From NCBI GenBank assembly GCA_000611775.1, contig KK106983.1, forward strand, positions 1,512,654 through 1,576,653: DNA of 64,000 nt. The letters are read 5' to 3'. The DNA comes from Umbilicaria muhlenbergii (taxonomy: Eukaryota > Ascomycota > Lecanoromycetes > Umbilicariales > Umbilicariaceae). Numbering within the stretch: position 1 is the stretch's first letter; every line of letters begins with the position of its first letter. The position numbers were made by a program, and so were the translations under genes. Below, one piece after another: positions 20,755 through 32,537 of this stretch. The notes under the pieces were generated by a model. It was not told the DNA's origin. It saw only the letters and a list, made by a program, of their open reading frames with translations, and did not search any database.

Positions 20755-23700
20755 TTATCCGAATCTTGCTCGTGCCTCATCTTCCAAACTCGCCGGCAAG
20801 AAATCCTGCATCTCCTGCATATCCTCCAACACCTCACTGAACAAAGCACCCAGCCTCTCTGCTACCCGAAGCCTATTCCAATCCCCTCTTGTCTTCCAAA
20901 TATCATCCATCAGTGCCGAGTAAATCTGTTCGAGTTGCTCTACAGAGCAACCACTCGTGCGGTCCACGAGCTCGTCGAGGAATCTGTCAGCTGTTGCGCG
21001 GTCAGCCACCAACAAAGAATCTGCTTTTATCATCGCTGTGGACGTCGGGAGAGGCTCGTCATTCAGCAAAGAGTGGATGCTCCCATGCTGTTGTCGGGCC
21101 GGGGCGTTGAAGGGCGGAACAGGCGGCTGAGAACCGTTGTGTTGTGAGTTCGGTAGAGATTGGGAGCTATTGGGGATGCTGTCGGGGCCACCGCTGCCTT
21201 GTGATGGTGGAAAATCTGTTTCGAAGCGGTGTATGTTAGACTTGATGCGTCATCAGTGTTTTTGCCTTAGATATGAATTACCTTGAGTATCTGGCAGCTG
21301 AGAGTTTGCAGATGCTGAATGCAATAGCATGGTCAAATCCGGGCCTTCAGGCTTGCCTTGCGAACTCTGGGTATTGAACGGACCCGAAGAACCAGAAATT
21401 CGAGCTTTGTCCGAGGATGTTGTGGAGGCGTCGTTGGTATAATCCCGTACATGGGAACCTTCGGCCATTGGTGTGATTGCGCTTCTCTGCGAAAGGCTTC
21501 CTGGTAGTGATCGGCGTTGTTGCAGGGAAGCAGGGCCTCCTGTGTACGAGTGCAGGGGACGGGTTTGCGCAGAGGGCCCGAAGGAGCTGTCTTGTGTTCC
21601 GCGTTCTGTCGATGGCCCATCCTCGCTGTTTGTCATATGAGTATCCCCGTCACCATGAGAAGGCACGGAAGAACCGTTGCTCTGTGGCAATTGGCTATGG
21701 GACTCCGTGAGGTTGGAAAGGCTGCTGGACACGCCGTTGGTGAGCGTGCTGTGTTGCGAAGGACGCAGCGGCGTGAACGGGATAAAAGGAGGGATCGAAT
21801 GGTGTGAAACACCGTTTGTCAGCGGCTGTCCAAGCATGATCGGACCGGATGACTGTTCGTTTGAAGGCTGCGTATGGTTTGGTGGCACGTTAGATGGCAG
21901 AAGCTCAGGTTCGCGGCCTTCAGCCGCTGCTGCTCGCTTCAGTTTCTCAGTTCTCTCCTGCTCTCTCGCAAGCTCCCTTGTGTACACACTCTCGCACTCT
22001 GCCGCGAAAGCTGGCTCAGTGAATTCAATGTTCAACATATCGACTTCGACATTTGCTAGTAGCTCGTTGGCCTTTAGCAACCGGTCTTGATCATCGGAGG
22101 CCTTCGCATCTTTGGCTAATTTCTTGATGTCGGCTACAAAGTCCTTCGGCCTCTTGTAGTAACCATTGGATAGGCGCTTTTCTATGGTGACAATCTCCAG
22201 GTTGTAGAAGAACTTGCCTGTTGCTTGTTCGATCAGTCCTGGCTCACCATGATCATCTGTACCTTTCTCGTAAGGACGAAGTGCGACCTGCTGACGGGCT
22301 GCTTCCGGCAGATCAGTGCTAAGAGTGTTTGGATCTTCCTCTTCATACAAGTATCGGATTTGATTCTCGTCGATGACCCCAGTCCTGAATTTCTTGAACT
22401 TTTGCTTGATCTGATCCATGATGGGATGAATACGGAGCTTGAGCATGTTGAGCGTTTGGCGATCTCTCAGTTTCTGCGCCCTAATCTCTGCTTTCGACGG
22501 CGGCTCGGGCGCCTTTGGTGGGTCCGGGGGCGCAGGCAACAGTTCTTCAATCCTACGCTTCTTGCGGTTCTCAGGCTCGGGAAAGTCCTCTGGTGACATA
22601 GTGAGATAGGCAGTGACAGCGTGGAAATACTCGCGTCGTCCGGCCTAGTCAATTATCAGTAAGACATCAGAGCTATAGCTCAAACACAATAGCCTTACCT
22701 CTTCCGGCCTCCTGAGCAGGAATTGGTTCCGTCGTGAGAAGCCAAAAAGATCCTTGATCATTTGCTGATCAACGTATGCCTCTTCACTTTCAAGGATTCC
22801 CAGTAGCAATATGGGATCGGTGGGGGCCAACGTTCGTAGGAGGACAAGGAATGTTGAAATGACCGTCGCTCCAACAGTTCTATACCATGCGTCTACATTT
22901 GGGATATAGATTACGCTGGGTTTATGCCGGCGCACTTCCGCGAAGAGCTGAACGACAGCTGCCTCAGGTGACTAATAGTCGTTAGAACGGCGTCTGCTTG
23001 CAGATATATGATGCACTCACCCGTGTTGAATCACTCAGCAAGGTGGGTAAATCGAACGACTGGACGTGCAAGCCTTCGAAGTGATTTAGGAGAGCCCCGG
23101 CAAGGTACTGCTGCCCCATTCCGTGAACGCCTCGTATGAGTAGCCTTGGTCTAAACACTCTCGATCGCTCAAACTCTAGTTTATATCAGCTTTTATGCCT
23201 TGAGGGACCTTGGAAATTTAAATAAACCTGTACCTTGCTGCATGCGTTCTTGATTCATACCCCTGTCATCTTCTGCATCCTCAAATTGTGCTTCTTCCAA
23301 CGCGGTCAACCTTTTTTTTTGAGGTAGTATATCAGCAACGATGTTTTCAATCATGGAGAGTGGGTGTCGCAATAATGGCTCAATATGTTTTGGTAGAGGT
23401 GCGGCACCAGAGGAGGTTGACCGTTCTGAAGAGGGCACCATCTTTTTGACCGATATCATGAAGTCCTTCGCAGTGATAGTTATTGTTTTGGGGTCAATTT
23501 GGAGCTTCTCATTGGACTTGTAGATCTGGGGATATCTTCTCTGCACAGCGTTAAGAGCGGCTTCAGTGCAGAGTGCGCGAAGGTCAGCACCCCCGTAGCC
23601 CTTCGTCAGATCGGCCAATTCGTCCTTCAGAGTGTGTGGTAGTGGCGGTTCCCAGCCCTTGGTATGGATGTCCAGAATAGCTCGCCTAGCTTCTGTGTTA

Positions 23701-26190
23701 GGCAAGGGAAAGTAAAACTCTCTATCAAATCGCCCAGGACGGCGGAGGGCAGGATCAATTGAGTCAGGACGGTTTGTAGCTCCAATAACGATGACCTGGC
23801 CGCGGCCATCCATCCCATCCATAAGCGCTAAAAGGGTCGACACAATGGAGGCATGGATCTGTTCCTGCTTGCTGGATCTGACTGGCGCAAGTCCTAAATA
23901 ATGGATTAGTTACGACTGTAGTGTGTAATTCTAGGAGACTTTTACCATCTATTTCATCGAAGAAGATTATACTTGGCTGTGTCTTCCGCGCCTCGTCAAA
24001 CAGCAATCTTAGCTGACGCTCTGCCTCACCAACCCACTTGCTCAATGCATCCGCGCCCTTTCGCATGTAGAACGTAACCTTACGGCCTTGAGAGCTCACG
24101 CTTGAAGCCAATGCCCGAGCCAGCAGCGTTTTCCCAGTACCAGGAGGACCATGGAATAAGACGCCTCGAGGCGGAGTTACATGGAAACGTTGGAAGACCT
24201 CGGGGTACAGTAAGGGTAGAGCCACCATCTCTTTCAGCTGATCAATGTGGCCTTGTAGCCCCCCAACGCTATCAAAATTGACATTTTGATCCACCCCCAA
24301 GGGATCAGCATCTGCCAGAGCATGCTTGTCTTTGATTCTCCCGAGATTTGCAGGAGTGCCAGAGGGTCCTTGAACGGGGTCCGCACTGTGCGCTTGAGCG
24401 GCTGGAAAAAGGCCAAAACCAGGAAGTGCACCAGATGTCGGTGTCATGCCAACAGTTCCGCCAATGGGAGCAGTGGTTCGTGGACGTTGCAGCGTTTCGT
24501 CGTCGCTACTGTCAGAATCCACGCCACCAGCGGCGCCGATTCCGCCGGGACCACCAAACACGGGAGGAGGTCCTCCTGCACCACCAAACGGTCCATAAGT
24601 AGAGAATAGTGGTCTATGCCACGCCCCTCCTGCACCGCCACGGCTTCTGCGGGATGGAGTTGATGCAGAGGGTGCTTGATCGTCGTCCATGGGTATCACC
24701 AGGTCCGGTCGCAGTATACGGTAATCGACAGGCTTTCGCTTCCTGGTTTGCGGTTTGTCATCGAAGAGGATCTCTGAGCGCGGTCCACGGCGGGACCGAC
24801 TGGGTTGCAGGTCCTCCAATTCCTCGGCCAACTCTTCAGCCTCTTCACTGTCATGGTCATCGGAAGGCGGGCCCCGTCGAGTCCTCGCTTTTCCTTTTGC
24901 AAAGCGGCCATTTCTTCGGCTGTTACTGCTGTGATCATCGTCATTCAGCTGACTAGCTTTTCGTGGCGAACTCGCAGAAGCTTCAGAGTCGGAGACATCC
25001 TCTTCACCCCCTTCCTCAACCCCAGGTTCAAAGTCACTGCTTTCTTCCTGGCCACCTTTCTTTCGCCTCTGAGAGCTTCGAGTGGAATGGGTGCCTTTGC
25101 CGGAGCGAAGGGCACGACGCAGCGATCTACCGCCAAGGCGACCGGCAACATCATTAGCGTTGTCTGGTTCATGCTTGGCACCAGTGTGTCTCGTAGCCCT
25201 TCGAGGTTGCCTGACCAGATCCTCGTCATCGTCTTCCTCCCCAGCAGCGCCTTCTCCACCTGACTCGGGAATGACAGCAGCATCGTCAATGTCAAGTTCT
25301 TGTGTGTCGCCTAGACTTGGCTCCTGGACATCAGGCTTCTGCATCGGTTGCTGCTCTCCAGACTCTTCATCCGGGTCATCACGGCTAGATGCTACCTCTA
25401 CCGTGCCAACAGTCATGATCTCGCGCCGTTGACTTTGATCTTCTGGTTCTTCCTTGGTCCGTGCTGAGCTGTCTTCTTCCTCTTCGACGATAGCACTAGC
25501 TGGAAGAGACTTGATGCCTTTACCTCCCTTCAGAGCCCTCGGAGGAATGCCTTCTGGGCTCCGAGTTCCTGCACGTACGATATCCGCATGACGACCCGAA
25601 TCTGTCAACGCCACGATCGTCTCAGACTCATCATGGGCAATCCGGCTGCTACGACGTGTGCCCCCAGACGCCATTTCAGAGGGTGAAGAACGTCTCTTTG
25701 TAGTGACGCTACCACTGCGAGCTCTCGCACTCCTCCTCGCTGGTGCTGGAGTCGGCTGCGGTGTCCGGACGTTGAGCTTCAACACCAAAGACCGTTTGTC
25801 TTTCCGTTGCCTTTTCGCTGGCGGTTCCTCTTCAGCCTCGGAATCGACGGCCTCGAGAAACTGTTCACTATCACCGTCGCTCTCTTGGTAGTTTTGCCGG
25901 TTTTTTGTAGCCTTGCGCTTCGGTCGCCCGGTGCGCTCGTCGATTTCGATCTCTTCTTCCGGAAGGTCGTCTTCGAAAGACTCTTCGCTTACCTCGCTAT
26001 TCTCACTGATATCATCGGAACCGTCTGCTCCGTAAGCTCGGCGCTGCCGCTTCCGCGCTGGCTTGCCACGGTGCGTTTTAGCAGATTTAGTTCTCGCAGG
26101 TCGAGCGGCGGAGGCACTGTAGGTAGAATCTGCAGAGTCGGATTTGAGCGGATCGAAGTCTTCAAGGGTGCGCTTGCCGCGATTTGGCAT
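20755..26190 (-). CDS. YTA7: bromodomain-type AAA ATPase Yta7/ATAD2
   Basis: This is a chromatin AAA ATPase that acts on histone H3-H4 and marks chromatin boundaries. Minus-strand exons 26190-23946, 23893-23234, 23175-23021, 22971-22699, 22644-21282 and 21215-20755 give 1718 residues. The N-terminal 560 residues are disordered and rich in acidic and basic blocks. AAA1 carries Walker A (GPPGTGKT), Walker B (IIFFDEIDG, split by an intron) and the Arg-finger region (RRPGRFDREF). AAA2 is present but degenerate: its GVHGMGQQ site lacks the Walker lysine. A divergent bromodomain lies near residues 1240-1330 (FFYNLEIVTIEKRLSNGYYK). The Ser/Gln-rich tail ends in a helical segment. The ATG at 26190 is preferred; upstream codons in frame carry no signal. 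Confidence 0.93.
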
Positions 26191-27720
26191 ATTGTAGAAC
26201 CGTTGGCAGCAGATGTGCTGACGAGACCTCGCCCGTACTATTGGTTTAGCGTCAGCTGTGTCATGTTGTTCTGGCCAAGTCGACTGTATTGGCGGCTTAG
26301 TATCGTACATACCCAAGTGATAGGTGATGCTACTTTGGGCGCGTAGCTTGTCCTCATACCAGAAAGCAAGCTATTAAGTGCAGCACCGATGATTCATTGC
26401 CTTGGCTTGAGGCATGCAACACCGGATGAGTGAGAAGCAGCGGGACAGGGGATAGATGAAGTAGGAGGTCTTTCGCAAGAAGACGGGTACTGCGACAACC
26501 AGACGTTGCACATTGGCTTCTTGTTGCGAATCTGGGCGAATGTGGCAAAGTGCCAAAGGTGCCAAAGGTGCCGAAAGTGTCAAATGTCAGATGCTTGTGG
26601 CGGGCATGGGTGCACTGTCGCCTGGGAGAACGTAAGTCATGGTTGCATTCGATTTCGCGGTTTAGGCGCTAAGCTCGAAACTGACGCTAGCTAGAGCGAC
26701 GCTTAAAGCACGACTCCAACGCCAGGCGAGAGGCGGGGGAGGGGAAACGCGAAAATGAAATGTGCTGCAGCGAGATCATTAGGAACGCGGCGACTTGGAA
26801 GTGATTGATGGATTGCATCAAGTGCAAGCATCGCACACGCTCCCGTACGACGCCAGCATGAGCGATTTGTTCGTCGTCGCCAAGCATCTTGTCGGATCCG
26901 ACCACGGCCCACCACACCGCCGATCTGGTCGGAGTGTTACTGTGAGAGAGAGCTCCATGCTGAGTCTGAGGGGCTTCCTCATTGACCACGATCTACATCG
27001 GCGGCTTAAAAGCTTATATTGTCATCGCCCTGCCCTCCGTCACGTGACTGATCCATATTCGATACGGTTGTCCAGTCCAACCAAAGCCGCTTGTTCTTGC
27101 GGAAGCCAAGGTAATGATACTTGGTGAGTTGAGGATGATGACAGTTCAAACAAATCATGATAATGCATGGCATGGGACTTCACAGTCAGTGCTAAAATAG
27201 AGAATGCCTTTCTGTCGCTCAAACGGGTTTTCCCGCTGTACCGGTAGATGAGAAAGCACTACAACAGTTATTGTTCCGGAATCAATGTGTTGGACTTTTC
27301 TACCGCGAAGGGTCACCTGTGATGAGGGGTTTCAGCCAGTACTGGGGCACATGGTCTGCTCTGAGGCAGAGATAAGGAGTTGTAATCTTACCTCGAAGCA
27401 AGCTGCTATGGGCATGCAAAAAGGCAGCAGTAAGGCCTGGCGTTGTGACACTTATTTCGCAGATAATGACAACCGGATGTCATGCAAAGTAATGATATAT
27501 TAGTCTAGTCTAATCTACTCTACTTGCGAGAAACCCCCCCCCAATCCGCGCCCGGGGTCCTTCAACATCCTTTCAAAACTCCACCCAGTTTTCTGAATAC
27601 GGAAAGGCACCACAAGTAGCAGAGCAATACAATGCAGAAAAACCAATGTCGAACGGGTACAATGGGAGGTTACAAATGAGGCATATGTTATCCCCAATGC
27701 AGATATCAGTAACGATAATC
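26191..27720. other. intergenic between YTA7 and the WSC gene
   Basis: The 5' side of YTA7 and the 3' side of the WSC gene lie here. Around 26545-26575 a short direct repeat (gtgccaaag) occurs two to three times. A poly-C run lies at 27533-27542. No supported gene is seen; minus-strand frames up to 100 codons have no domain. Confidence 0.45.
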
Positions 27721-30700
27721 TCAAGCGGTCTGTCTGCGACGTCGGGACGCTGTTGTGCTGGTCGCGCCAGACGTCACAGTCACGGTGAAAGTTGATGGCA
27801 CGCAGAGGCAGGAAGAAGTAGACGAACTGGCCAAGCTCGACAAGCTGGATGTGCTAGTGGAGCTGGCCGAACTGGATAAAAAAGAAGTCGTGCTCGAGGA
27901 AGTGGAGGAGCTGGAGGTGCTGGTAGAGCTCGAGAAGCTGGTTGGACTCGTGGAGCTGGTGGGGCTCGGAGAACTGGAGGAGCTCGACAGGCTAGACGTG
28001 CTAGTGGAGCTGGATGAACTGGATAAAAAAGAAGTGGTGCTGGGTGAACTGAAAGAGCTCGACGAGCTGGACGTGCTAGTGGAACTGGCCGAACTGGATA
28101 AAAAAGAAGTGGTGCTCGCGGAACTGAAGGAGCTGGTGGTGCTGATAGAGCTCGAGGAGCTGATAGTAGACGAGCTGGTACTCGCTGTAGAGCTTGTCGT
28201 TGCACTGAGTACTAAGGCGACTCCGTACAAATTCAAGAATCCATTGCCACCGCAGTACTCAGTGTTGTTACCGTTACACAGGAGATTGCAGTTCGCGATG
28301 GATGCGTTGACAGCGCCTGCTCCAAGAGTATTGCCGCAGTAACCTACATAAGCTTTAGCATTTCTTTCAGGCTGTGAAACAAGGGTGTGACTTACACTGT
28401 TGATAATATTCCAGAGCCATGTATGTGGTGTTGCCGTTTGTAAGACAGAACGATGCGCATGCTTCAACACTGGTGACCGCTTGATTGCTTGCTCCATTAA
28501 GAGCGCGACCACCGCTAGTGGCTTCACTGTAGCAGCCAATGAAAACATATTGACCTGCTGTGCGTACAGTTATTGGACTGGTAGATGTCGCGGTTGGCGA
28601 GGTGGATGAGCTGCTTGAAGTGCTTGACGAAGTGCTGCTCGAACTGCTTGTAGAGCTAGAAGATGAGCTGCTTGAGCTGCTTAAACTGCTGGAAGATAAG
28701 GTGCTTGAGCTGGTGGAAGGGCTCGAAGATGTAGTGCTTGTGGTGGGTAGAATACTAGAAGAGGTCGGGGTTGGTGGGAAGTATGTTGTTGTGGGCTGTG
28801 CCGTTATTACCTGCGTAAGAGTGGAAAATATATCTGAGATGAATACTGATGTTTGTATCGCTGTGGTTGTCGCGGTAGCCGTTATTGTTGTTGGAATTGT
28901 GCTAAAGATATCAGAAGTGGAGACAGAAGTAGTTGTGGCGGTGGTTGTTGTTGAATACGTAGTGGTGACGGTAGTGGGTACGGTCGTGGTAAAGGTAAAC
29001 GAGGTGGTCGCTGTTGTTGTATACGTCGTTCCCGAAGTCGTGACTGAAGTTGTTATTACTGTCGTGGTGGACACTAAACTTGTTGTGGAAATGACGGTCG
29101 TAGTTGTGATCATGGGCGGGGCGCTACTTGTCGAGTTGGTTGTTGAGCTGCTTGAAGAAGTGCTCGAGGATGTTGGGCTTGACGTAGAATTTAAGGATAT
29201 GGTGGTCGAAGAGGTGCTCGAGGATAGTGTGCTCGATGTGGAGCTTGAAGAAGTGCTCGAGGATGTTGGGCTTGACGTAGAATTTAAGGATATGGTGGTC
29301 GAAGAGGTGCTCGAGGATAGTGTGCTCGATGTGGAGCTTGAAGAAGTGCTCGAGGATGTTGGGCTTGACGTAGAATTTAAGGATATGGTGGTCGAAGAGG
29401 TGCTCGAGGATAGTGTGCTCGATGTGGAGCTTGAAGAAGTGCTCGAGGATGTTGGGCTTGACGTAGAATTTAAGGATATGGTGGTCGAAGAGGTGCTCGA
29501 GGATAGTGTGCTCGATGTGGAGCTTGAAGAAGTGCTCGAGGATGTTGGGCTTGACGTAGAATTTAAGGATATGGTGGTCGAAGAGGTGCTCGAGGATAGT
29601 GTGCTCGATGTGGAGCTTGAAGAAGTGCTCGAGGATGTTGGGCTTGACGTAGAATTTAAGGATATGGTGGTCGAAGAGGTGCTCGAGGATAGTGTGCTCG
29701 ATGTGGAGCTTGAAGAAGTGCTCGAGGATGTTGGGCTTGACGTAGAATTTAAGGATATGGTGGTCGAAGAGGTGCTCGAGGATAGTGTGCTCGATGTGGA
29801 GCTTGAAGAAGTACTTGAAGACGTAGTGCTTGATGTGGTAGTGGAGGTGGTGCTCGAGGTGGTGCTCGAGGTGGTGGAGGATGTGGTGCTCGAGGTGGTG
29901 CTCGAGGTGGTGCTCGAGGTGGTGCTCGAGGTGGTGCTCGAGGTGGTGCTCGAGGTGGTGCTCGAGGTGGTGGAGGATGTGGTGCTCGAGGTGGTCAAAG
30001 AAGACTTGCTCGAGGTGGTGCTCGAGGTGGTCAACGAAGACGTACTTGAGGTAGTGCTTGATGTGGTGCTCGGGGATGTGGTGCTTGAAGAAGTAGTCGA
30101 TGATGTGATGGTTGAAGAAGTAATCGAGGAAGTAGTGCTTGAAGAAGTAGTCGAGGAAGTAGTGCTCGAAGATATACTGCTTGACGTGGAGCTGCTGGAA
30201 GTGCTCAAAGAGCTAGAAGTCGTGCTGCCGCTGACAGAAGCGACCACGTACAGATCAAGATATCCGTTACCACCGCACCATTCAAGGGGGGAGCCGTTAC
30301 AGGCGGTGTTGCAATTGGACAGAGAACCGTTGACCGCACCGGCTCCGATTGTGTTTCCACAATAGCCTATCGCGTATTAGAGCTTGCAGGAATCAACAGA
30401 GAAACGTCACTTACACTGTTGATAATACTCAACTCCCATATAAGTTGTGTTGCCGTTGGAGACACAGAATGCTGCACATGCCTCGACGCTAGCAACATTT
30501 TGGTTACTGATCAGGTTCAGGGCACGACCACCGCTTGTAGCCTCACTGTAACAGCCAATGAGTGTATACTGGCCTGCTGTCGGTACATGTTGTGGACCTG
30601 TTGCCGTGGCACTTGAAGTTGTGGTGGACGCGCTCGAGCTCGAGGTGGACGTGCTCGTGGTGGACACGCTCAATGTGGACGTGCTTGAGCTAGACGTGCT

Positions 30701-31989
30701 CGTGGTGGAGGTGCTCAACGTGGATGTGCTCGTGGTGGACGTGCTCGAGGTGGTGGACGTGCTTGAGGTGGTGGACGTGCTTGAGGTGGTGGACGTGCTT
30801 GAGATGGACGTGGATGTGCTCGAGGTGGTGGACGTGCTTGAGATGGACGTAGATGTGCTAGAAGAGGAGCTCGACGTGGTACTGGATAAGGTAGCGGAGG
30901 AGGAGACAGTTGACGCCACACCTCCAGCGTCGGCAGGAGCCACGTAAGCCTGATTTACTGCTGCGCCGGGGACATTGGGACTATAGCAGCCTTGCAAGTA
31001 GGTGTTCAAGAAGACTGAATACGCTTGATTACCACCGCAAGCGTTTGGACCGCCCCTGAACACATTGTTAGTAATCTGGGCCTTCACCGCCTTATCAGGG
31101 TAAAATTCATAGAAAGTATATCGTGGGAGAGCATCCGCCGAGAGTGATACTTCGGTGATGATCGATTCAGAGCAAAACACCACAATACTTACTGGCCGCC
31201 AGTAGTTCCGTTACAGTAATAGCTGCAGGCAGTCTCCGCCTGCTCCAAACCAGCCTGAATTTCCGTCCCACACTGACATGAGCTTGTAGTTGTTTGACTG
31301 TCGATAGCAGATCGGGCCGAGAACGGGTACCCCAATTGGCCGCAGTAGGTCTGACAAGCGACCGTGTTTGTCGTTTTGATAGAGACATAGAACGGGCCAG
31401 GCGAGACGTTGTTGTAGCATCCAAAATACAAGTAGTTAGATGGAGTAGCCTGGCTCGAAGTCGCATTGAAGGAGGGGTCCATGTATATATCGCTCGCAGT
31501 TGAGGAACCACAGAATTGTGCAGAGTTTCCGGCACAGGGCGATGCTGCAACATGACAGGTATTGATAGTGGCATTGCTGTTCGTTGAATCTTGTGTGGGC
31601 GTTCCTGGCTGGCTCCCCGAATAAGCACCCGGGCCCACGGAAGTGTTGGTCACCGACTGGTAAACCGGGAAATTGGCCGAGCAATAGCATTGATTTGTGC
31701 CGTAGAGAAGTGCATACTTGAAGCCGTGGCCTCGACAGGCTTGAAGGCAGAGGTCGACCGTCATTTGCGTGGCATTAGTGAATCCCGGATAGCTCTTCGC
31801 CGCTCCGGCGGTTGTACTAAGCTGCCAATTGAAGCCCCCATGCCTGCCATTCTGTGTGTCGGAGTAGCAACCTTGGTAAACCCAAGCCTGCGCGGCACTG
31901 CACGATGCTTGGCTTCCACCCAAAGATCCTTGTGCGCATACGCTACCTACAAGACCGAGCACCACCGCAATGATGCTAGTCCAACGCAT
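27721..31989 (-). CDS. secreted multi-WSC-domain Ser/Thr-rich surface protein
   Basis: Minus-strand exons 31989-31193, 31055-30415, 30366-28396 and 28343-27721 give 1343 residues. The true ATG is at 31989; a longer frame starts only with TTG. Residues 1-22 form a signal peptide. WSC-type cysteine domains lie at about 30-130, 180-310, 385-480 and 1040-1135, the last two nearly identical (GCYSEATSGGRALN...). Each is followed by long Ser/Thr linkers that should be heavily O-glycosylated. The linker between domains 3 and 4 holds a 31-residue tandem repeat. The C-terminus is short and basic (SRRRRQTA), with no membrane or GPI signal, unlike yeast Wsc sensors. It probably binds wall glucan. Splice sites in the two near-duplicate WSC domains fall at the same codon. 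Confidence 0.85.
27795..28190. repeat. degenerate Ser/Thr-coding repeats in the last WSC exon
   Basis: On the plus strand, GAGCTGG/CTGGTG-like units recur, including three copies of a block with GAACTGGATAAAAAAGAAGT (near 27869, 28016 and 28093). On the coding strand they give Ser/Thr runs broken by FLSSS motifs. Confidence 0.7.
29160..29810. repeat. 93-bp minisatellite, seven copies, in the WSC linker
   Basis: Seven head-to-tail copies start at 29160, 29253, 29346, 29439, 29532, 29625 and 29718. The copies look identical or nearly so by eye. Each encodes 31 residues of Ser/Thr linker with the invariant TTISLNSTSSPTSS segment. The unit length is a multiple of three, so copy number can change without breaking the frame. 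Confidence 0.92.
29846..29990. repeat. 12-bp minisatellite in the WSC linker
   Basis: The unit GTGGTGCTCGAG recurs about ten times with a few variant units. On the coding strand it gives Thr-Ser-Ser-Thr steps. Related but looser units go on to about 30200. Confidence 0.85.
30620..30875. repeat. GTGGACGTGCT-type repeats in the second WSC exon
   Basis: Units of 9-18 bp built on GTGGACGTGCTTGAG recur and encode the Ser/Thr linker before the third WSC domain. Confidence 0.75.
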
Positions 31990-32537
31990 GGCCGCTCTCA
32001 AGGCGGTTCTTCAGTTCGAGGTCGCCTTTGACAGGGATATGTGGAGTCGATAGGGTGCTGAAACTGGGCACCCTATGGAATAGAAGAGCAAGTGAGTAAG
32101 TTAGATGTTTATAACCTCACAGGAAATGATATCACAGTGGTGAAACTCCTAAGGGGAGTCACCAGTCTAGTAAGATCTCTCCAATATTGTGACATTCGAA
32201 ACATGTCGGAGTCTGGCGACTATATAAACCACAATGCCGCCCATTCCACGCACTATTGTAAGGTACAAAGGCTGAGATTGCGAATTCCATAGCAAGCACG
32301 AGTAGAACATTGTCCCAATGGGAATGCAAGACATTGTTGGCACTAGCCGGATAATCGAGGGTTACACAACCACATACATTATGGAATGCTCTGTGCAAGA
32401 GAGCTGGAATGAGCCGTTGCCCATGGTATTCCAGAAAACAGCAGCAAATCCTTGTGCAAGAGTCTAGATTGAAAAATTCGGAAGGGCAGTCCCACAGAAT
32501 GAAACGTGCCGCTGTTTGGGAGACGCTCTAACAGGAA
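31990..32537. other. intergenic, WSC gene promoter side
   Basis: This AT-rich spacer holds the promoter of the WSC gene and the 3' end of the minus-strand dehydrogenase. Small frames show no domain. Confidence 0.5.

Noticed and set aside
27755-28342. 195-codon plus-strand frame over the last WSC exon
   Set aside because: Same effect of Ser/Thr repeats; composition is only Glu/Leu/Val and it ends inside the WSC domain complement.
28560-30365. 601-codon open frame on the plus strand, antisense to the WSC gene
   Set aside because: It is the mirror of the Ser/Thr-rich repeats: TCN/ACN codons read backwards give Glu/Leu/Val runs without stops. The sense strand has signal peptide, WSC cysteines and coherent splice sites.
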